Below, in pieces: positions 1 through 7,772 of a stretch of DNA of 20,947 nt (position 1 is its first letter; each line of letters opens with the position of its first letter). The stretch comes from Gallionella sp. UBA4737 (lineage in GTDB: Bacteria; Pseudomonadota; Gammaproteobacteria; Burkholderiales; Gallionellaceae). Both the position numbers and the translations under genes were made by a program. The notes beneath the pieces were generated by a model that saw nothing but the letters and a program-made list of their open reading frames with translations, was not told the DNA's origin and did no database searches. The DNA lies in assembly GCA_002403995.1 (NCBI GenBank), contig DHIV01000056.1, forward strand, positions 1-20,947. The letters run 5' to 3'.

Positions 1-25
1 CTGACCAGTCGAGCAACGCAGGGAA

Positions 26-120
26 CCGCGAAGCGGCGGTAAACCGGGGTCGCCTTTTCTTTGGTTACTTTATTTTGGCGAAGCAAAAGAAAGTGACTAG
101 CTGTCGGGCTACCCCCGACA
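26..120. repeat. interspersed palindromic repeat cluster downstream of rlmI
   Basis: Non-coding DNA made of stacked inverted repeats. A small CCGC-GAA-GCGG hairpin lies at 26-36. A long imperfect stem pairs 61-77 with 84-100 (13 Watson-Crick pairs, three G-T pairs and one mismatch around a GCGAAG loop). A perfect 7-bp stem TGTCGGG/CCCGACA pairs 102-108 with 114-120. The 61-100 sequence resembles a repeat I recall as common between genes of betaproteobacteria; that is memory, not a search. Short reading frames crossing it look spurious. It may also act as an RNA structure 3' of the leftward rlmI transcript. No long T-run follows the stems, so a classical intrinsic terminator is not evident. 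Confidence 0.6.
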
Positions 121-148
121 ATCTCAGAACAACCGGAGCAAGTGCAAC

Positions 149-168
149 GGGCGTATTGCCATACGCCC
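149..168. repeat. perfect 8-bp palindrome abutting the rlmI stop codon
   Basis: GGGCGTAT (149-156) and ATACGCCC (161-168) form a perfect hairpin with a 4-base loop. The rlmI stop codon (169-171, TAG on the minus strand) touches it, so on the coding strand the reading frame ends GTAGCATCGTAG and runs straight into the stem. The motif resembles small palindromic repeats found in many bacterial genomes. It could stabilise the 3' end of the rlmI operon mRNA. No U-tract follows, so I do not call it a terminator. Confidence 0.55.
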
Positions 169-1503
169 CTACGATGCTACCCTCAACACCAACCCCTTCA
201 AATATGCCCCCTCCGGAAAACTCAGCAACACCGGATGATCCGCGCTGGCATGCAAATGATGCACGATCTGCGCATCCACGCCCGCATCGAGCGCGGCGCC
301 GGCGACGATCTTCTGGAACAAATCTTCGCTGATACCGCCGGAACAGGAGTAGGTGCATAGCAGGCCGCCCGGCCTGAGCAGCTTGAAGGCCAGCAGGTTG
401 ATGTCCTTGTAACCGCGCGCGGCTTTTTCGGCGAATGCTGCAGTAGGGGCGAACTTGGGCGGATCGAGGATTATCAGGTCGAACTTGCGTCCCTGGTCGC
501 GCAGCGTGCGCAGCGCAACGAACACATCCGCGCATTGCCATTCTGCTCGGGATGAATCAAGGCTATTTCGTGTGACATTTTCTTCCGCGATGCGCAGCGC
601 GTCAGCAGAGGCATCTATCGACAACACCGATTTAGCGCCGCCGCGCAGCGCATACAGCGAGAAGCCGCCGGTATAGCAGAAGCAATTCAGCACATCTTTA
701 TCTTTCGCCAGCGTTTCGGTCAGCGCGCGATTGTCGCGCTGGTCGAGATAGAAGCCGGTCTTCTGTCCTGATACCACATTCACTTTGAAACGCAGGCCGT
801 TCTCGATCACTTCCACGTTGTCCGGCAATGCGCCGCGCAGCACGCCGTTGCGCAGCTCCAGGCCTTCCAGTCCGCGCGAGTCGGAATCGGAGCGCTCGTA
901 GATGCAGCTAGGCTTGCAGAGTTCCTGCAGGATGTCGGCGATGGTGTCGCGCCAGCGTTCCGCTCCGGCACTGCCGATCTGTATCACCAGCACATCCCCG
1001 TAGCGATCGACGACCAGTCCCGGCAGGCCGTCGGATTCGGCGTGGATCAGGCGCATGCCGTTGCTGTTGCTCGCAAGTTCCAACTCGTTGCGTGTCGCCA
1101 GCACGTTGGCAATCCTCTTGCGGAAAAATTCCGCGTCGATATTTTCCGCTTCACGCCACGACCAGACCCGCGCGCTGATTTGCGAATCCGGGTTGCAGGC
1201 CGCCCAGGCGAGGAAATTTCCTGTGGCATCGCGCACCGGCAGCGTATCTCCGCTGACAGGCGTGCCATCCACGCGTTCGATCGCGCCGGAAAATATCCAC
1301 GGGTGGCGGCGCAACAGAGACTTTTCCCGGCCAGTCTTGAGGATGATGCAGGGCGGAGCGCCAGCTTCTCCAACATGCGCTGTACTGCGAGTACTCTGGC
1401 TATTGGCAGTTTGCGGGCTGCGTTTAATGCGGTTGCGAAAATCCCGGTTTCCCTGCGATGGGCGGTGTGGCGTGGAAGGTGATTTTGCTTTTTGGGTGGT
1501 CAT
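169..1503 (-). CDS. rlmI: 23S rRNA (cytosine-C5) methyltransferase, RlmI type
   Basis: SAM-dependent methyltransferase of the RlmI family, which makes m5C1962 in 23S rRNA. From the ATG at 1503 it has 444 residues. An N-terminal PUA-like part begins near residue 51 (ILKTGREKSLLRRHPWIFSG). The Rossmann methyltransferase part follows, with the SAM-binding motif NCFCYTGGFS near 273-282, DPPKF at 347-351, and a Cys in TYSCSGG (C387) fitting the m5C catalytic cysteine. The start is chosen because its ATG overlaps the xerC stop as ATGA; the open frame continues upstream only inside xerC. About 50 basic, Ser/Thr-rich residues precede the PUA part, making it longer than the usual ~396 residues; a later non-ATG start is possible. 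It is the last gene of the leftward operon. Confidence 0.9.
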   Translation of the reverse strand: MTTQKAKSPSTPHRPSQGNRDFRNRIKRSPQTANSQSTRSTAHVGEAGAPPCIILKTGREKSLLRRHPWIFSGAIERVDGTPVSGDTLPVRDATGNFLAWAACNPDSQISARVWSWREAENIDAEFFRKRIANVLATRNELELASNSNGMRLIHAESDGLPGLVVDRYGDVLVIQIGSAGAERWRDTIADILQELCKPSCIYERSDSDSRGLEGLELRNGVLRGALPDNVEVIENGLRFKVNVVSGQKTGFYLDQRDNRALTETLAKDKDVLNCFCYTGGFSLYALRGGAKSVLSIDASADALRIAEENVTRNSLDSSRAEWQCADVFVALRTLRDQGRKFDLIILDPPKFAPTAAFAEKAARGYKDINLLAFKLLRPGGLLCTYSCSGGISEDLFQKIVAGAALDAGVDAQIVHHLHASADHPVLLSFPEGAYLKGLVLRVAS

Positions 1504-2420
1504 ATCTTTTCTTTGATTTTTTTCTTGGCGCGCGGATGTGCCGCGTCGTAGATCTTGCTGAGGTATTGAAAATCGAGATGGGTATAGACCTGGGTCGTGG
1601 AGATGCTGGCGTGGCCCAGCATCTCCTGCACGGCGCGCAGATCGCCGGAAGATTGCAGCACGTGTGTCGCGAACGAGTGGCGCAGCAGATGCGGATGCAC
1701 GTTGCTGGTGATGCCCTGTTTGATGCCCCATTGCTTCATGCGCAGTTGCACCACACGCGGCGAGATGCGCGATCCGCGTTGCCCGACGAACAGCGCGGCC
1801 TCACCTGCTTTGGCCAGATGATCGCGCACTACCAGCCAGGCTTTCAGTGCAGTGATGGCGAACTGGCCGAGCGGCACGATGCGCGTCTTGCTGCCTTTGC
1901 CGGTCACGCGCACTTCGCCTGCGTCGATGTCTGCCCGCATCGGTTCAAGATCAAGATCGACCAGTTCGGCCAGGCGCAGACCGGAAGAGTAAAACAATTC
2001 GAATATCGCCTTGTCGCGTATCGCCTCGGTGGTGTCGGTCGGCAGATCGACCATGCGTGCCGCTTCGTCGGGCGACAAGGCTTGCGGCAGGGTCTTGGCC
2101 GACTTGGGTGCGCGCAGCCCGGCGCAGGGATTGCCGGTCAGGCCGTGATCGCGCATCAGATAAGTGAAGAAGCCGCGCCAGGCCGACAACATTCGCGCCA
2201 GCGAGCGGCCACCAAGGCCTTGGCTGTGCAGTTGCGCAATGTAGCGGCGGATGTGGTGGATCTTTAGATCGGCCAGCCTTGTCTCCGCGGCCAGTTCGAA
2301 CAGATGCATGAGGTCGCGGGCATAATTCTCGGCGGTCAGTTCGGAATACTGCTTCTCGTTGCGCAGCCAGGCCAGGTAGCCTTGTAAATATGTCTGGTTG
2401 GCTGCGACAGCATCGGTCAT
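1500..2420 (-). CDS. xerC: tyrosine recombinase XerC
   Basis: Site-specific recombinase which, with XerD, resolves chromosome dimers at dif. The 306 residues match the usual XerC length. The N-terminal SAM-like core-binding domain spans about 7-95. The catalytic domain (about 112-295) carries all expected residues: R149 (SGLRLAEL), K175 (GKGSK), H244 and R247 (HPHLLRHSF), H270 (LGHAS) and nucleophile Y279 (QVYTHLD). The gene order dapF-DUF484-xerC is the classical proteobacterial arrangement, which favours XerC over XerD or a phage integrase. It starts 29 bases after the DUF484 stop and is coupled to rlmI by a 4-base ATGA overlap. No good ribosome binding site precedes the ATG, so translation may depend on the upstream gene. 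Confidence 0.95.
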   Translation of the reverse strand: MTDAVAANQTYLQGYLAWLRNEKQYSELTAENYARDLMHLFELAAETRLADLKIHHIRRYIAQLHSQGLGGRSLARMLSAWRGFFTYLMRDHGLTGNPCAGLRAPKSAKTLPQALSPDEAARMVDLPTDTTEAIRDKAIFELFYSSGLRLAELVDLDLEPMRADIDAGEVRVTGKGSKTRIVPLGQFAITALKAWLVVRDHLAKAGEAALFVGQRGSRISPRVVQLRMKQWGIKQGITSNVHPHLLRHSFATHVLQSSGDLRAVQEMLGHASISTTQVYTHLDFQYLSKIYDAAHPRAKKKIKEKI

Positions 2421-2449
2421 ATTATTTATGGCATTTCATGCTGGCATGA

Positions 2450-3076
2450 CTAATGGTCGAGGTAAGGATGCAGCGCACTGGCGACGGCTTCAGCGATGCG
2501 TTGCAGGAACACCGTGCCCATCTCCGGATAAAAGCGTTGCTTGTCCTCGCTGGCTAACACCAGCAGCCCGATGGTGTCACTGCCCGCATGCAGCGGCAAA
2601 TAAGCATAAGAGTGCAACTGTGCGGCCTGTTCGCCAAACCATGCGGCGGTGTCGTGGGTGGGATGATGCAGGCAGACCGGTAGCGCCTGCGCATCGGCAA
2701 ATGCCAGCACTTCCGCGCTGGGCGGATTGGTCTGCCACAGATGCAATGCAGTGTGCGGAATGGCAAAGATATCGCGCAGCAGATGCGGAATCATTTCCTG
2801 CAAAGTGGCCAGGTCGCGCGCGGCAAAAAGTGCAACGACGAATTCATGCACCTTGTGCTGCAGCGCATCGTTATCCTGCGCGAACGATATCATTTCGCGC
2901 AACTTTTTTTCCAGTTCCTTGTTCTTCTCGCGCAGTGCGAGCAGCTGCCGCTCGCTCAGCGAGATCGTGCGCCCGCCGTGCGGGTGCGGCAGATTGATCT
3001 GTGCCAGCGTATCGGCATGGTCTTCGAAGAACTGCGGGTTATCCTGCAAATATCGTGCGACTTCTTCAGCTCTCAT
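2450..3076 (-). CDS. DUF484 family protein (GAF-like)
   Basis: DUF484 protein of 208 residues, a family with no firmly assigned function that sits between dapF and xerC in many proteobacteria. The N-terminus has the family pattern of a helical segment (EEVARYLQDNPQFFEDH) followed by LPHPHGGRTISLSERQ at about 29-44. A charged coiled-coil-like helix follows at about 45-67, then a GAF-like alpha/beta domain (about 75-205). The ATG at 3076 is 9 bases after the dapF stop, so the two are almost certainly co-transcribed. No catalytic motif is visible. A sensory or scaffolding role is only inferred from the GAF-like fold. Confidence 0.85.
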   Translation of the reverse strand: MRAEEVARYLQDNPQFFEDHADTLAQINLPHPHGGRTISLSERQLLALREKNKELEKKLREMISFAQDNDALQHKVHEFVVALFAARDLATLQEMIPHLLRDIFAIPHTALHLWQTNPPSAEVLAFADAQALPVCLHHPTHDTAAWFGEQAAQLHSYAYLPLHAGSDTIGLLVLASEDKQRFYPEMGTVFLQRIAEAVASALHPYLDH

Positions 3077-3085
3077 GGACTTCCC

Positions 3086-3916
3086 CTATAAATTGATTTC
3101 GCCTGCGAATACCGTGATCGCCGGACCGGTCATCTGCACCGGCCGGCCATCGCCATCCCAGGTGATAGTCAATACGCCGCCGCGCGTGGCAACGCTCACC
3201 GGGCTGTCCACTAACCCGCGCCGGATGCCTGCCACGGCCGCGGCACAAGCCCCGGTACCGCATGACAGGGTTTCCCCCGCGCCGCGTTCATATACCCGCA
3301 GCCGCAAGGTATGGCGATCCATTACCTGCATGAAACCCGCATTGACGCGTTTGGGGAAGCGCGGGTGATGCTCGATCAGCGGCCCCAGTTTTTCCACCGG
3401 AGCGCTTTCGATATCGTCCACCACTTGCACCGCATGCGGATTGCCCATCGACAGCGCGCTGATGTCCAGTGTTGCGCCGGCGACTTCCAGCGGTTCGCTG
3501 ACAGCGCCGCTGCCGCCGTCGAATGGGATGAGCGCCGGCTTAAAAACCGGCGCGCCCATGTTGACTGTCACGCGGCCGTCCTGCTCGAGTCGCGGGCTGA
3601 TCAGGCCGCCGTGCGTCTCCACCACGATCTCGCGCTTGGCTGTGAGCTTTTGATCGTGCACGAAACGCAGGAAGCAGCGTGCGCCATTGCCGCACTGTTC
3701 CACTTCGCCGCCATCAGCATTGAAAATGCGGTAGCGGAAATCTGCCTCTTTGTTCACGGCTTTTTCGACAATCAAAATCTGGTCGCAACCGACGCCAAAA
3801 TGCCGGTCGGCCAGCAGGCGCAATTGCTCCGGGGTCAACTCGATTTTCTGGCGCACGCCGTCCAGCATGACGAAGTCGTTGCCTGCCCCGTGCATCTTGG
3901 TAAATTTGAGCAACAC
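3086..3916 (-). CDS. dapF: diaminopimelate epimerase
   Basis: Interconverts LL- and meso-diaminopimelate, the last step before lysine and the source of the peptidoglycan cross-link residue. Its 276 residues are the normal family length. Both catalytic cysteines are present: C75 in EQCGNGAR and C219 in ETLSCGTGAC. The N-terminal KMHGAGNDF motif is also intact. The start is a GTG at 3914-3916, supported by a GGAGG ribosome binding site 7 bases upstream on the minus strand; no in-frame ATG fits. A 6-bp hairpin (3935-3953) lies just ahead of this site. DUF484 follows after 9 bases. Transcription probably comes through from tag, although the 49-base gap could hold a local signal. Confidence 0.97.
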   Translation of the reverse strand: MLLKFTKMHGAGNDFVMLDGVRQKIELTPEQLRLLADRHFGVGCDQILIVEKAVNKEADFRYRIFNADGGEVEQCGNGARCFLRFVHDQKLTAKREIVVETHGGLISPRLEQDGRVTVNMGAPVFKPALIPFDGGSGAVSEPLEVAGATLDISALSMGNPHAVQVVDDIESAPVEKLGPLIEHHPRFPKRVNAGFMQVMDRHTLRLRVYERGAGETLSCGTGACAAAVAGIRRGLVDSPVSVATRGGVLTITWDGDGRPVQMTGPAITVFAGEINL

Positions 3917-3934
3917 TATGAAACCTCCAATAAT

Positions 3935-3953
3935 CTACCGTACGATTCGGTAG
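3935..3953 (-). promoter_or_regulatory. inverted repeat in the dapF leader
   Basis: CTACCG (3935-3940) and CGGTAG (3948-3953) form a perfect 6-bp stem with a 7-base loop. It lies between the tag stop and the dapF GGAGG site, about 10 bases before that site. No T-run follows in either direction, so it is not an intrinsic terminator. It may be an mRNA stem affecting dapF translation, an operator, or chance. Confidence 0.3.
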
Positions 3954-3965
3954 GGGGTACTCGCA

Positions 3966-4544
3966 TCATCGTAATTCTTTGTGCCTGAAGCAATCCGTGG
4001 TGTGATCGTTGACCATGCCGGTCGCCTGCATGTGAGCGTAGCAGATCGTCGATCCGACAAACTTGAAACCGCGCCGCTTCAATTCTTTGCTCATCGCATC
4101 CGACTCCGGTGTGCTGGCGGGAATATCGGCAATACTGCGCCTCTTGTTCTGTTTTGGTTTGCCATCGACGAATTGCCAGATGAACTTATCAAAGCTGCCG
4201 AATTCATCCCGCACATCGAGATACTTTTGCGCATTGATGATCGCGGACTGTACTTTCAATCGATTGCGCACGATACCCGCATTCTGCAACAGCGATTCTA
4301 TTTTATTTGCGTCATAAGCGGCAATGCGCTTCGCGTCGAAATCATCGAAGGCGGCGCGATAGTTATCGCGCTTGCGCAGGATGGTGATCCAGCTCAAGCC
4401 CGCCTGCGCGCCTTCCAGGATCAGGAACTCGAACAGGCGTTGATCGTCATGCAGCGGCACGCCCCATTCGGTATCGTGATACTTTTGATACAAGGCATCA
4501 TCACCCGGCCAGGCGCAACGCTGCTTATTTATGGCTTTGCTCAT
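3966..4544 (-). CDS. tag: DNA-3-methyladenine glycosylase I
   Basis: Base-excision repair enzyme removing 3-methyladenine from alkylated DNA. The 192-residue product from the ATG at 4544 keeps the Tag zinc-binding set C10, H23, H181 and C185, plus the E44/W52 region (LILEGAQAGLSW) that forms the base pocket in this family. The open frame extends upstream of 4544 but only within the preceding gene. The chosen ATG overlaps that gene's TGA as ATGA, and the N-terminus then matches the family (QRCAWPGDDALYQKYHDTEWG). It is translationally coupled to the CoA-binding protein gene and followed by dapF after a 49-base gap. Nothing odd is seen in the sequence. Confidence 0.95.
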   Translation of the reverse strand: MSKAINKQRCAWPGDDALYQKYHDTEWGVPLHDDQRLFEFLILEGAQAGLSWITILRKRDNYRAAFDDFDAKRIAAYDANKIESLLQNAGIVRNRLKVQSAIINAQKYLDVRDEFGSFDKFIWQFVDGKPKQNKRRSIADIPASTPESDAMSKELKRRGFKFVGSTICYAHMQATGMVNDHTTDCFRHKELR

Positions 4545-4966
4545 CGCGAGTGTGCTTCCAACTGCACCGCATCCCGCCACATACAGCGATCCATCACCAC
4601 GGTGATTCCCGCTTCCCTGGCACGTTGCGCTGCCGCTTCGTGAATGACGCCTTGCTGCAACCAGAGTCTTTTGATGCCGAGCCTGACGCAACTTTCCACG
4701 ATGGCGGGGATATGTTCCGCCGCGCGAAACACATCCACGATGTCGGGCAACTCGGGGAGGCTTTCCAGGTTCGGGAACGCTTTTTCGCCCAGTACCTCAT
4801 TGACTAGCGGACGCACAGGGATGATGTGATAACCCAGACTCTGCAGTCCACGCGCAACGCGAAAGCTGGGACGCGCCTCGTTCGGCGACAATCCCACTAT
4901 CGCAATGCTGTGCACTGTGTTCAGCAACTGGAGGATCTCATCGGGAGCGGGGTTGGAGAATTGCAT
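4541..4966 (-). CDS. CoA-binding domain protein, YccU-like
   Basis: Small single-domain Rossmann-fold protein of the CoA_binding family, 141 residues from the ATG at 4966, close to E. coli YccU (about 137). The N-terminal SIAIVGLSPNEARPS is the dinucleotide/CoA-binding loop. Motifs PVRP and RLWLQQGV, with a conserved Cys in DRCMW near the C-terminus, are typical. An upstream in-frame ATG at 5047 would extend it through the divergent promoter region and over the start of the neighbouring gene, so I reject it. No strong ribosome binding site is seen. It is first in the leftward operon. The cellular role is not established in the family. Confidence 0.85.
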   Translation of the reverse strand: MQFSNPAPDEILQLLNTVHSIAIVGLSPNEARPSFRVARGLQSLGYHIIPVRPLVNEVLGEKAFPNLESLPELPDIVDVFRAAEHIPAIVESCVRLGIKRLWLQQGVIHEAAAQRAREAGITVVMDRCMWRDAVQLEAHSR

Positions 4967-4989
4967 GGAGAGGCCAAGAGATATAGAGC

Positions 4990-5025
4990 GACTATAATAT
5001 ACCATCGCTGCATAAATTAAAGAGG
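4990..5025. promoter_or_regulatory. divergent promoter region
   Basis: A perfect TATAAT lies at 4993-4998 on the plus strand, about 35 bases before the TTG start of the DUF294 gene. TATATT overlaps it on the minus strand (5001-4996), facing the CoA-binding gene. I see no convincing -35 box for either at 16-18 bases, so both assignments rest mainly on the -10 match and the divergent layout. AGAGG at 5021-5025 is the likely ribosome binding site of the rightward gene, 7 bases before its TTG. Confidence 0.35.
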
Positions 5026-5032
5026 TCATGCC

Positions 5033-6922
5033 TTGAGTGCGACCCACGCTTCCCAGTTGTCATTCTTTGCTGCACACGCGCCATTTGACTGCATGGAGCA
5101 CGCGCATCTGCTGTGGATGCTGGGGCGCATGCGGATCGCATATTATGCTCAGGGCGAGGTGATCCTGTCGCCGGAGCAGGGCGCAGCGGAACGCTTTCTG
5201 GTCATCAAGCAGGGCATGGTGCAGGGCGAGCAAAATGTCGCCGATGCCAGCGAAGCGGATACCTGGCTGGAACTGTCGGAAGGCGAATGCTTTCCGCTCG
5301 GTGCCTTGCTGGCGCATCGCTCGGTAGCCAGCATCTATCGGGCTGGCAAGGACACGTTCTGCTATGAACTGCCGGTCGCGGATTTCCACACTTTGCTCGG
5401 ATTGAGCGTACCGTTCCGGGATTTTTGCACACGGCGCATCGCCAATCTGCTGGAACATTCCAAGCAGGTCATCCAGGCGCAGTACACTCAATCAAGCACG
5501 GGTCAGCAATCGCTGACCAGCCCGTTGTCTGCCATCATCCGCCGCGCGCCCATCACATGCTCAGCGCAAACCAGCGTGCGCGAGGTGTTGCAGCAGATGC
5601 ATGAGTCGCGCATCGGTTCGATGGTGGCGGTCGATGATGACGGACGGCCGCTCGGCATACTGACGCTGCCCGACGTGCTGGCGCGTATCGCGCTGCCGCA
5701 GACCGATCTTGACCAACCGGTGATCGGTGTGATGACCACCCAGCTGACGGCCCTGCCGCCGCAGGCATTGGCGCATGAGGCAGCGCTGGTCATGGCCAAA
5801 CAAGGGTTCCGGCACGTGCTGGTGGTTGAAAACGAACGATTGGTCGGGCTGGTTTCGGAAAAGGACCTGTTTGCGCTGCAGCGGGTAGGCTTGCGCCAGA
5901 TCGGTTCGGCTATACGGCATGCGCAGACTGTTGAAGAGTTGCAGCAATCCGCCGCCGACATCCGCAGCATGGCGCACAACATGATGGCACAAGGCGTAGC
6001 GGCGGAACAGCTGACCCAGTTCATCTCCACGTTCAACGACCTGCTGACGGTGCGCATCATCGAGCTGGAGTTCGCCGCCAGCCATCCCGTGATGGCGGCT
6101 GACCGCTTGTGCTGGATCGCATTGGGCTCGGAAGGGCGCCTCGAACAGACATTGAGCACCGACCAGGACAACGCGCTGATCTTCACCGTGCCGGAAGGCA
6201 TGACCGCGGATCAGGTGCGCGAGCAATTGTTGCCGGTGGCCCGGCGCATCAACGAGACGCTGGCCCGGTGCGGCTTCCCGTTGTGCCGCGGCAATGTGAT
6301 GGCGTCGAATCCGCAATGGTGTCTGTCGCTGGAAGAATGGAGAGGCATCTTTTTAAACTGGATCATGCACGGCACACCGGAAGCGCTGTTGCATGCCTCG
6401 ATCTTTTTCGACTTCCGATCTGTTTATGGTGCACATGCACTTGCCGAAGAATTGCGGCTATGGCTGACCAAAATTGCCAGCGACAACTCGCTGTTCCTGC
6501 GCCAGATGGCCGAGAACGCGATGCGCAACCGGCCGCCGCTCGGTGTGATGCGCGATTTCGTGTTGGGCAAGGAGAATACGCTGGATCTCAAGCTCAATGG
6601 CATCACCCCGTTCGTCGATGCGGCGCGCATTTTCAGTCTGGCGACAGGTGTGACTCTCACCAGCACCATCCAGCGCCTGCGTCAGAGTGCTGCTGCCCTG
6701 CATATTCCCGTGACCGAAGTAGACAGCTGGATCAACGCATTCCTGTTCATCCAGATGTTGCGCTTGCGCCACCACTATGAGACGAGCGCGCAAGCCAAAC
6801 AGCCGTTGAATAACCTGATCGATCCAGCGATGCTGAATGAACTGGACCGTCGCATCCTTAAGGAAGCTTTCCGTCAGGCGCGCAAGGTGCAAACCAGACT
6901 GGCGCTGAACTACCAGCTATGA
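5033..6922 (+). CDS. cyclic-nucleotide-binding / CBS / DUF294 nucleotidyltransferase protein
   Basis: Predicted cytoplasmic signalling protein of 629 residues. In order: a cNMP-binding-like beta-barrel (about 11-140), a CBS pair (about 165-220 and 232-285) that in other proteins binds adenine nucleotides, a linker helix, a DUF294 nucleotidyltransferase domain (about 330-445) with GSEGR at 365-369 and metal-binding D377 and D379 in TDQDNAL, and the helical DUF294 C-terminal domain (about 480-620). The catalytic motif looks intact; it resembles the GlnD class, but the substrate is unknown. The start is TTG at 5033 with AGAGG 7 bases before. The ATG at 5028 hits a stop at once and the next in-frame ATG (5093) would trim the first domain. 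It is coupled by ATGA to the exonuclease gene and converges on actP. Confidence 0.88.
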   Translation: MSATHASQLSFFAAHAPFDCMEHAHLLWMLGRMRIAYYAQGEVILSPEQGAAERFLVIKQGMVQGEQNVADASEADTWLELSEGECFPLGALLAHRSVASIYRAGKDTFCYELPVADFHTLLGLSVPFRDFCTRRIANLLEHSKQVIQAQYTQSSTGQQSLTSPLSAIIRRAPITCSAQTSVREVLQQMHESRIGSMVAVDDDGRPLGILTLPDVLARIALPQTDLDQPVIGVMTTQLTALPPQALAHEAALVMAKQGFRHVLVVENERLVGLVSEKDLFALQRVGLRQIGSAIRHAQTVEELQQSAADIRSMAHNMMAQGVAAEQLTQFISTFNDLLTVRIIELEFAASHPVMAADRLCWIALGSEGRLEQTLSTDQDNALIFTVPEGMTADQVREQLLPVARRINETLARCGFPLCRGNVMASNPQWCLSLEEWRGIFLNWIMHGTPEALLHASIFFDFRSVYGAHALAEELRLWLTKIASDNSLFLRQMAENAMRNRPPLGVMRDFVLGKENTLDLKLNGITPFVDAARIFSLATGVTLTSTIQRLRQSAAALHIPVTEVDSWINAFLFIQMLRLRHHYETSAQAKQPLNNLIDPAMLNELDRRILKEAFRQARKVQTRLALNYQL

Positions 6923-7629
6923 AACATCTGCTGCAACGCTGGTTCGCTCCCAAGCCACGTTTGAGCGCGCAACAGGCGGAGCGCTTGGCGTCCTGGCGCG
7001 CGCTGCCGGAAGTCGAGCATACCGCGTCGTTCGACCATACACGCTTCGTGGTGGTGGATGTCGAAACCACAGGGCTGAACCTGATGACCGATACGCTCAT
7101 TTCAATCGGCGCGGTGGCAGTGGTGAACGGTCGAATCGCGCTCAACGACAGTTTTTATGTTGTGTTGCAGCAGCGCGAAAGCAGTCGCAAGGAGAATATC
7201 CTGATTCATGGTATTACCGGTTCTGCACAACGCGAAGGGGTGCTGCCTGCCGATGCATTGATGGCGTTCCTCGAATATCTCGGCAAATCTCCCCTGGTGG
7301 CTTTCCATGTCGCCTTTGACGAGACCATGATCAAACGCGCCCTGCGTCAATACCTCGGCATTTCTTTCAAGCATCCCTGGCTGGACCTGGCGTATGTCTT
7401 GCCGGCACTGTATCCCGATCTGATGCGCAGCCACCGCGCGCTGGATGACTGGGCTAGCCGCTTTGATATTCGCAATGACGATCGCCATAATGCTGTGGCT
7501 GATGCGCTGGCGACTGCTGAGTTGTTGCTGGTGGCGATTGCACAGGCACGGCTGGCCCATGAGACGAGGAATTATGATGGCTTGCGCAAACTGGAGCGTG
7601 CTTTTCATCATTCACGGGCCAATGTCTGA
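6919..7629 (+). CDS. DnaQ-like DEDDh 3'-5' exonuclease
   Basis: RNase T/DNA polymerase III epsilon-type exonuclease of 236 residues. The DEDDh active site can be read: D47 and E49 in VVDVETTG, D134 in FHVAFDE, and H190/D195 in DDRHNAVADALA. A basic 40-residue N-terminus precedes the domain. There is no clamp-binding or polymerase-binding extension, and it is linked to DUF294 rather than rnhA, so this is probably not the replicative epsilon subunit. The start ATG overlaps the upstream stop as ATGA. I recall DUF294 and DnaQ-like genes paired near acetate genes in vibrios and pseudomonads; here actP lies just downstream in convergent orientation. The substrate is unknown. Confidence 0.88.
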   Translation: MKHLLQRWFAPKPRLSAQQAERLASWRALPEVEHTASFDHTRFVVVDVETTGLNLMTDTLISIGAVAVVNGRIALNDSFYVVLQQRESSRKENILIHGITGSAQREGVLPADALMAFLEYLGKSPLVAFHVAFDETMIKRALRQYLGISFKHPWLDLAYVLPALYPDLMRSHRALDDWASRFDIRNDDRHNAVADALATAELLLVAIAQARLAHETRNYDGLRKLERAFHHSRANV

Positions 7630-7716
7630 TCTTTCCTTGTCGTAAGTCTGTCAAAACGGCACCGCACAGTTCGATGATGAATCCTACTGGACATTCGCCG
7701 AAAAGACAGGATGGCG

Positions 7717-7746
7717 AAAAAAAGCCGCCGGGGAATACCCGGCGGC
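7717..7746 (-). terminator. intrinsic terminator of the DUF485-actP operon
   Basis: On the minus strand a perfect 9-bp GC-rich stem (arms 7738-7746 and 7724-7732, 5-base loop) is followed directly by seven T (7723-7717). It starts 27 bases after the actP stop. The plus strand has no T-run after the stem, so it should work mainly for leftward transcription. Confidence 0.9.
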
Positions 7747-7772
7747 CAGTCTGGATCAAGAATGTTTCAGAC

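Noticed and set aside
26..120. CRISPR array
   Set aside because: The repeats are inverted and not direct, and there are no evenly spaced units or cas genes.
65..541. Leftward reading frame of 158 codons overlapping rlmI
   Set aside because: It lies in another frame of the clearly coding rlmI and in repeat DNA, has low-complexity Arg-rich composition, and shows no domain.
1458..2267. Rightward 269-codon open frame opposite xerC
   Set aside because: It is a shadow of xerC, whose catalytic residues are all intact on the minus strand.
6919..7629. Replicative DNA polymerase III epsilon subunit
   Set aside because: The exonuclease domain fits, but the gene is coupled to a DUF294 gene, not rnhA, and lacks the C-terminal extension expected for binding the polymerase subunit.
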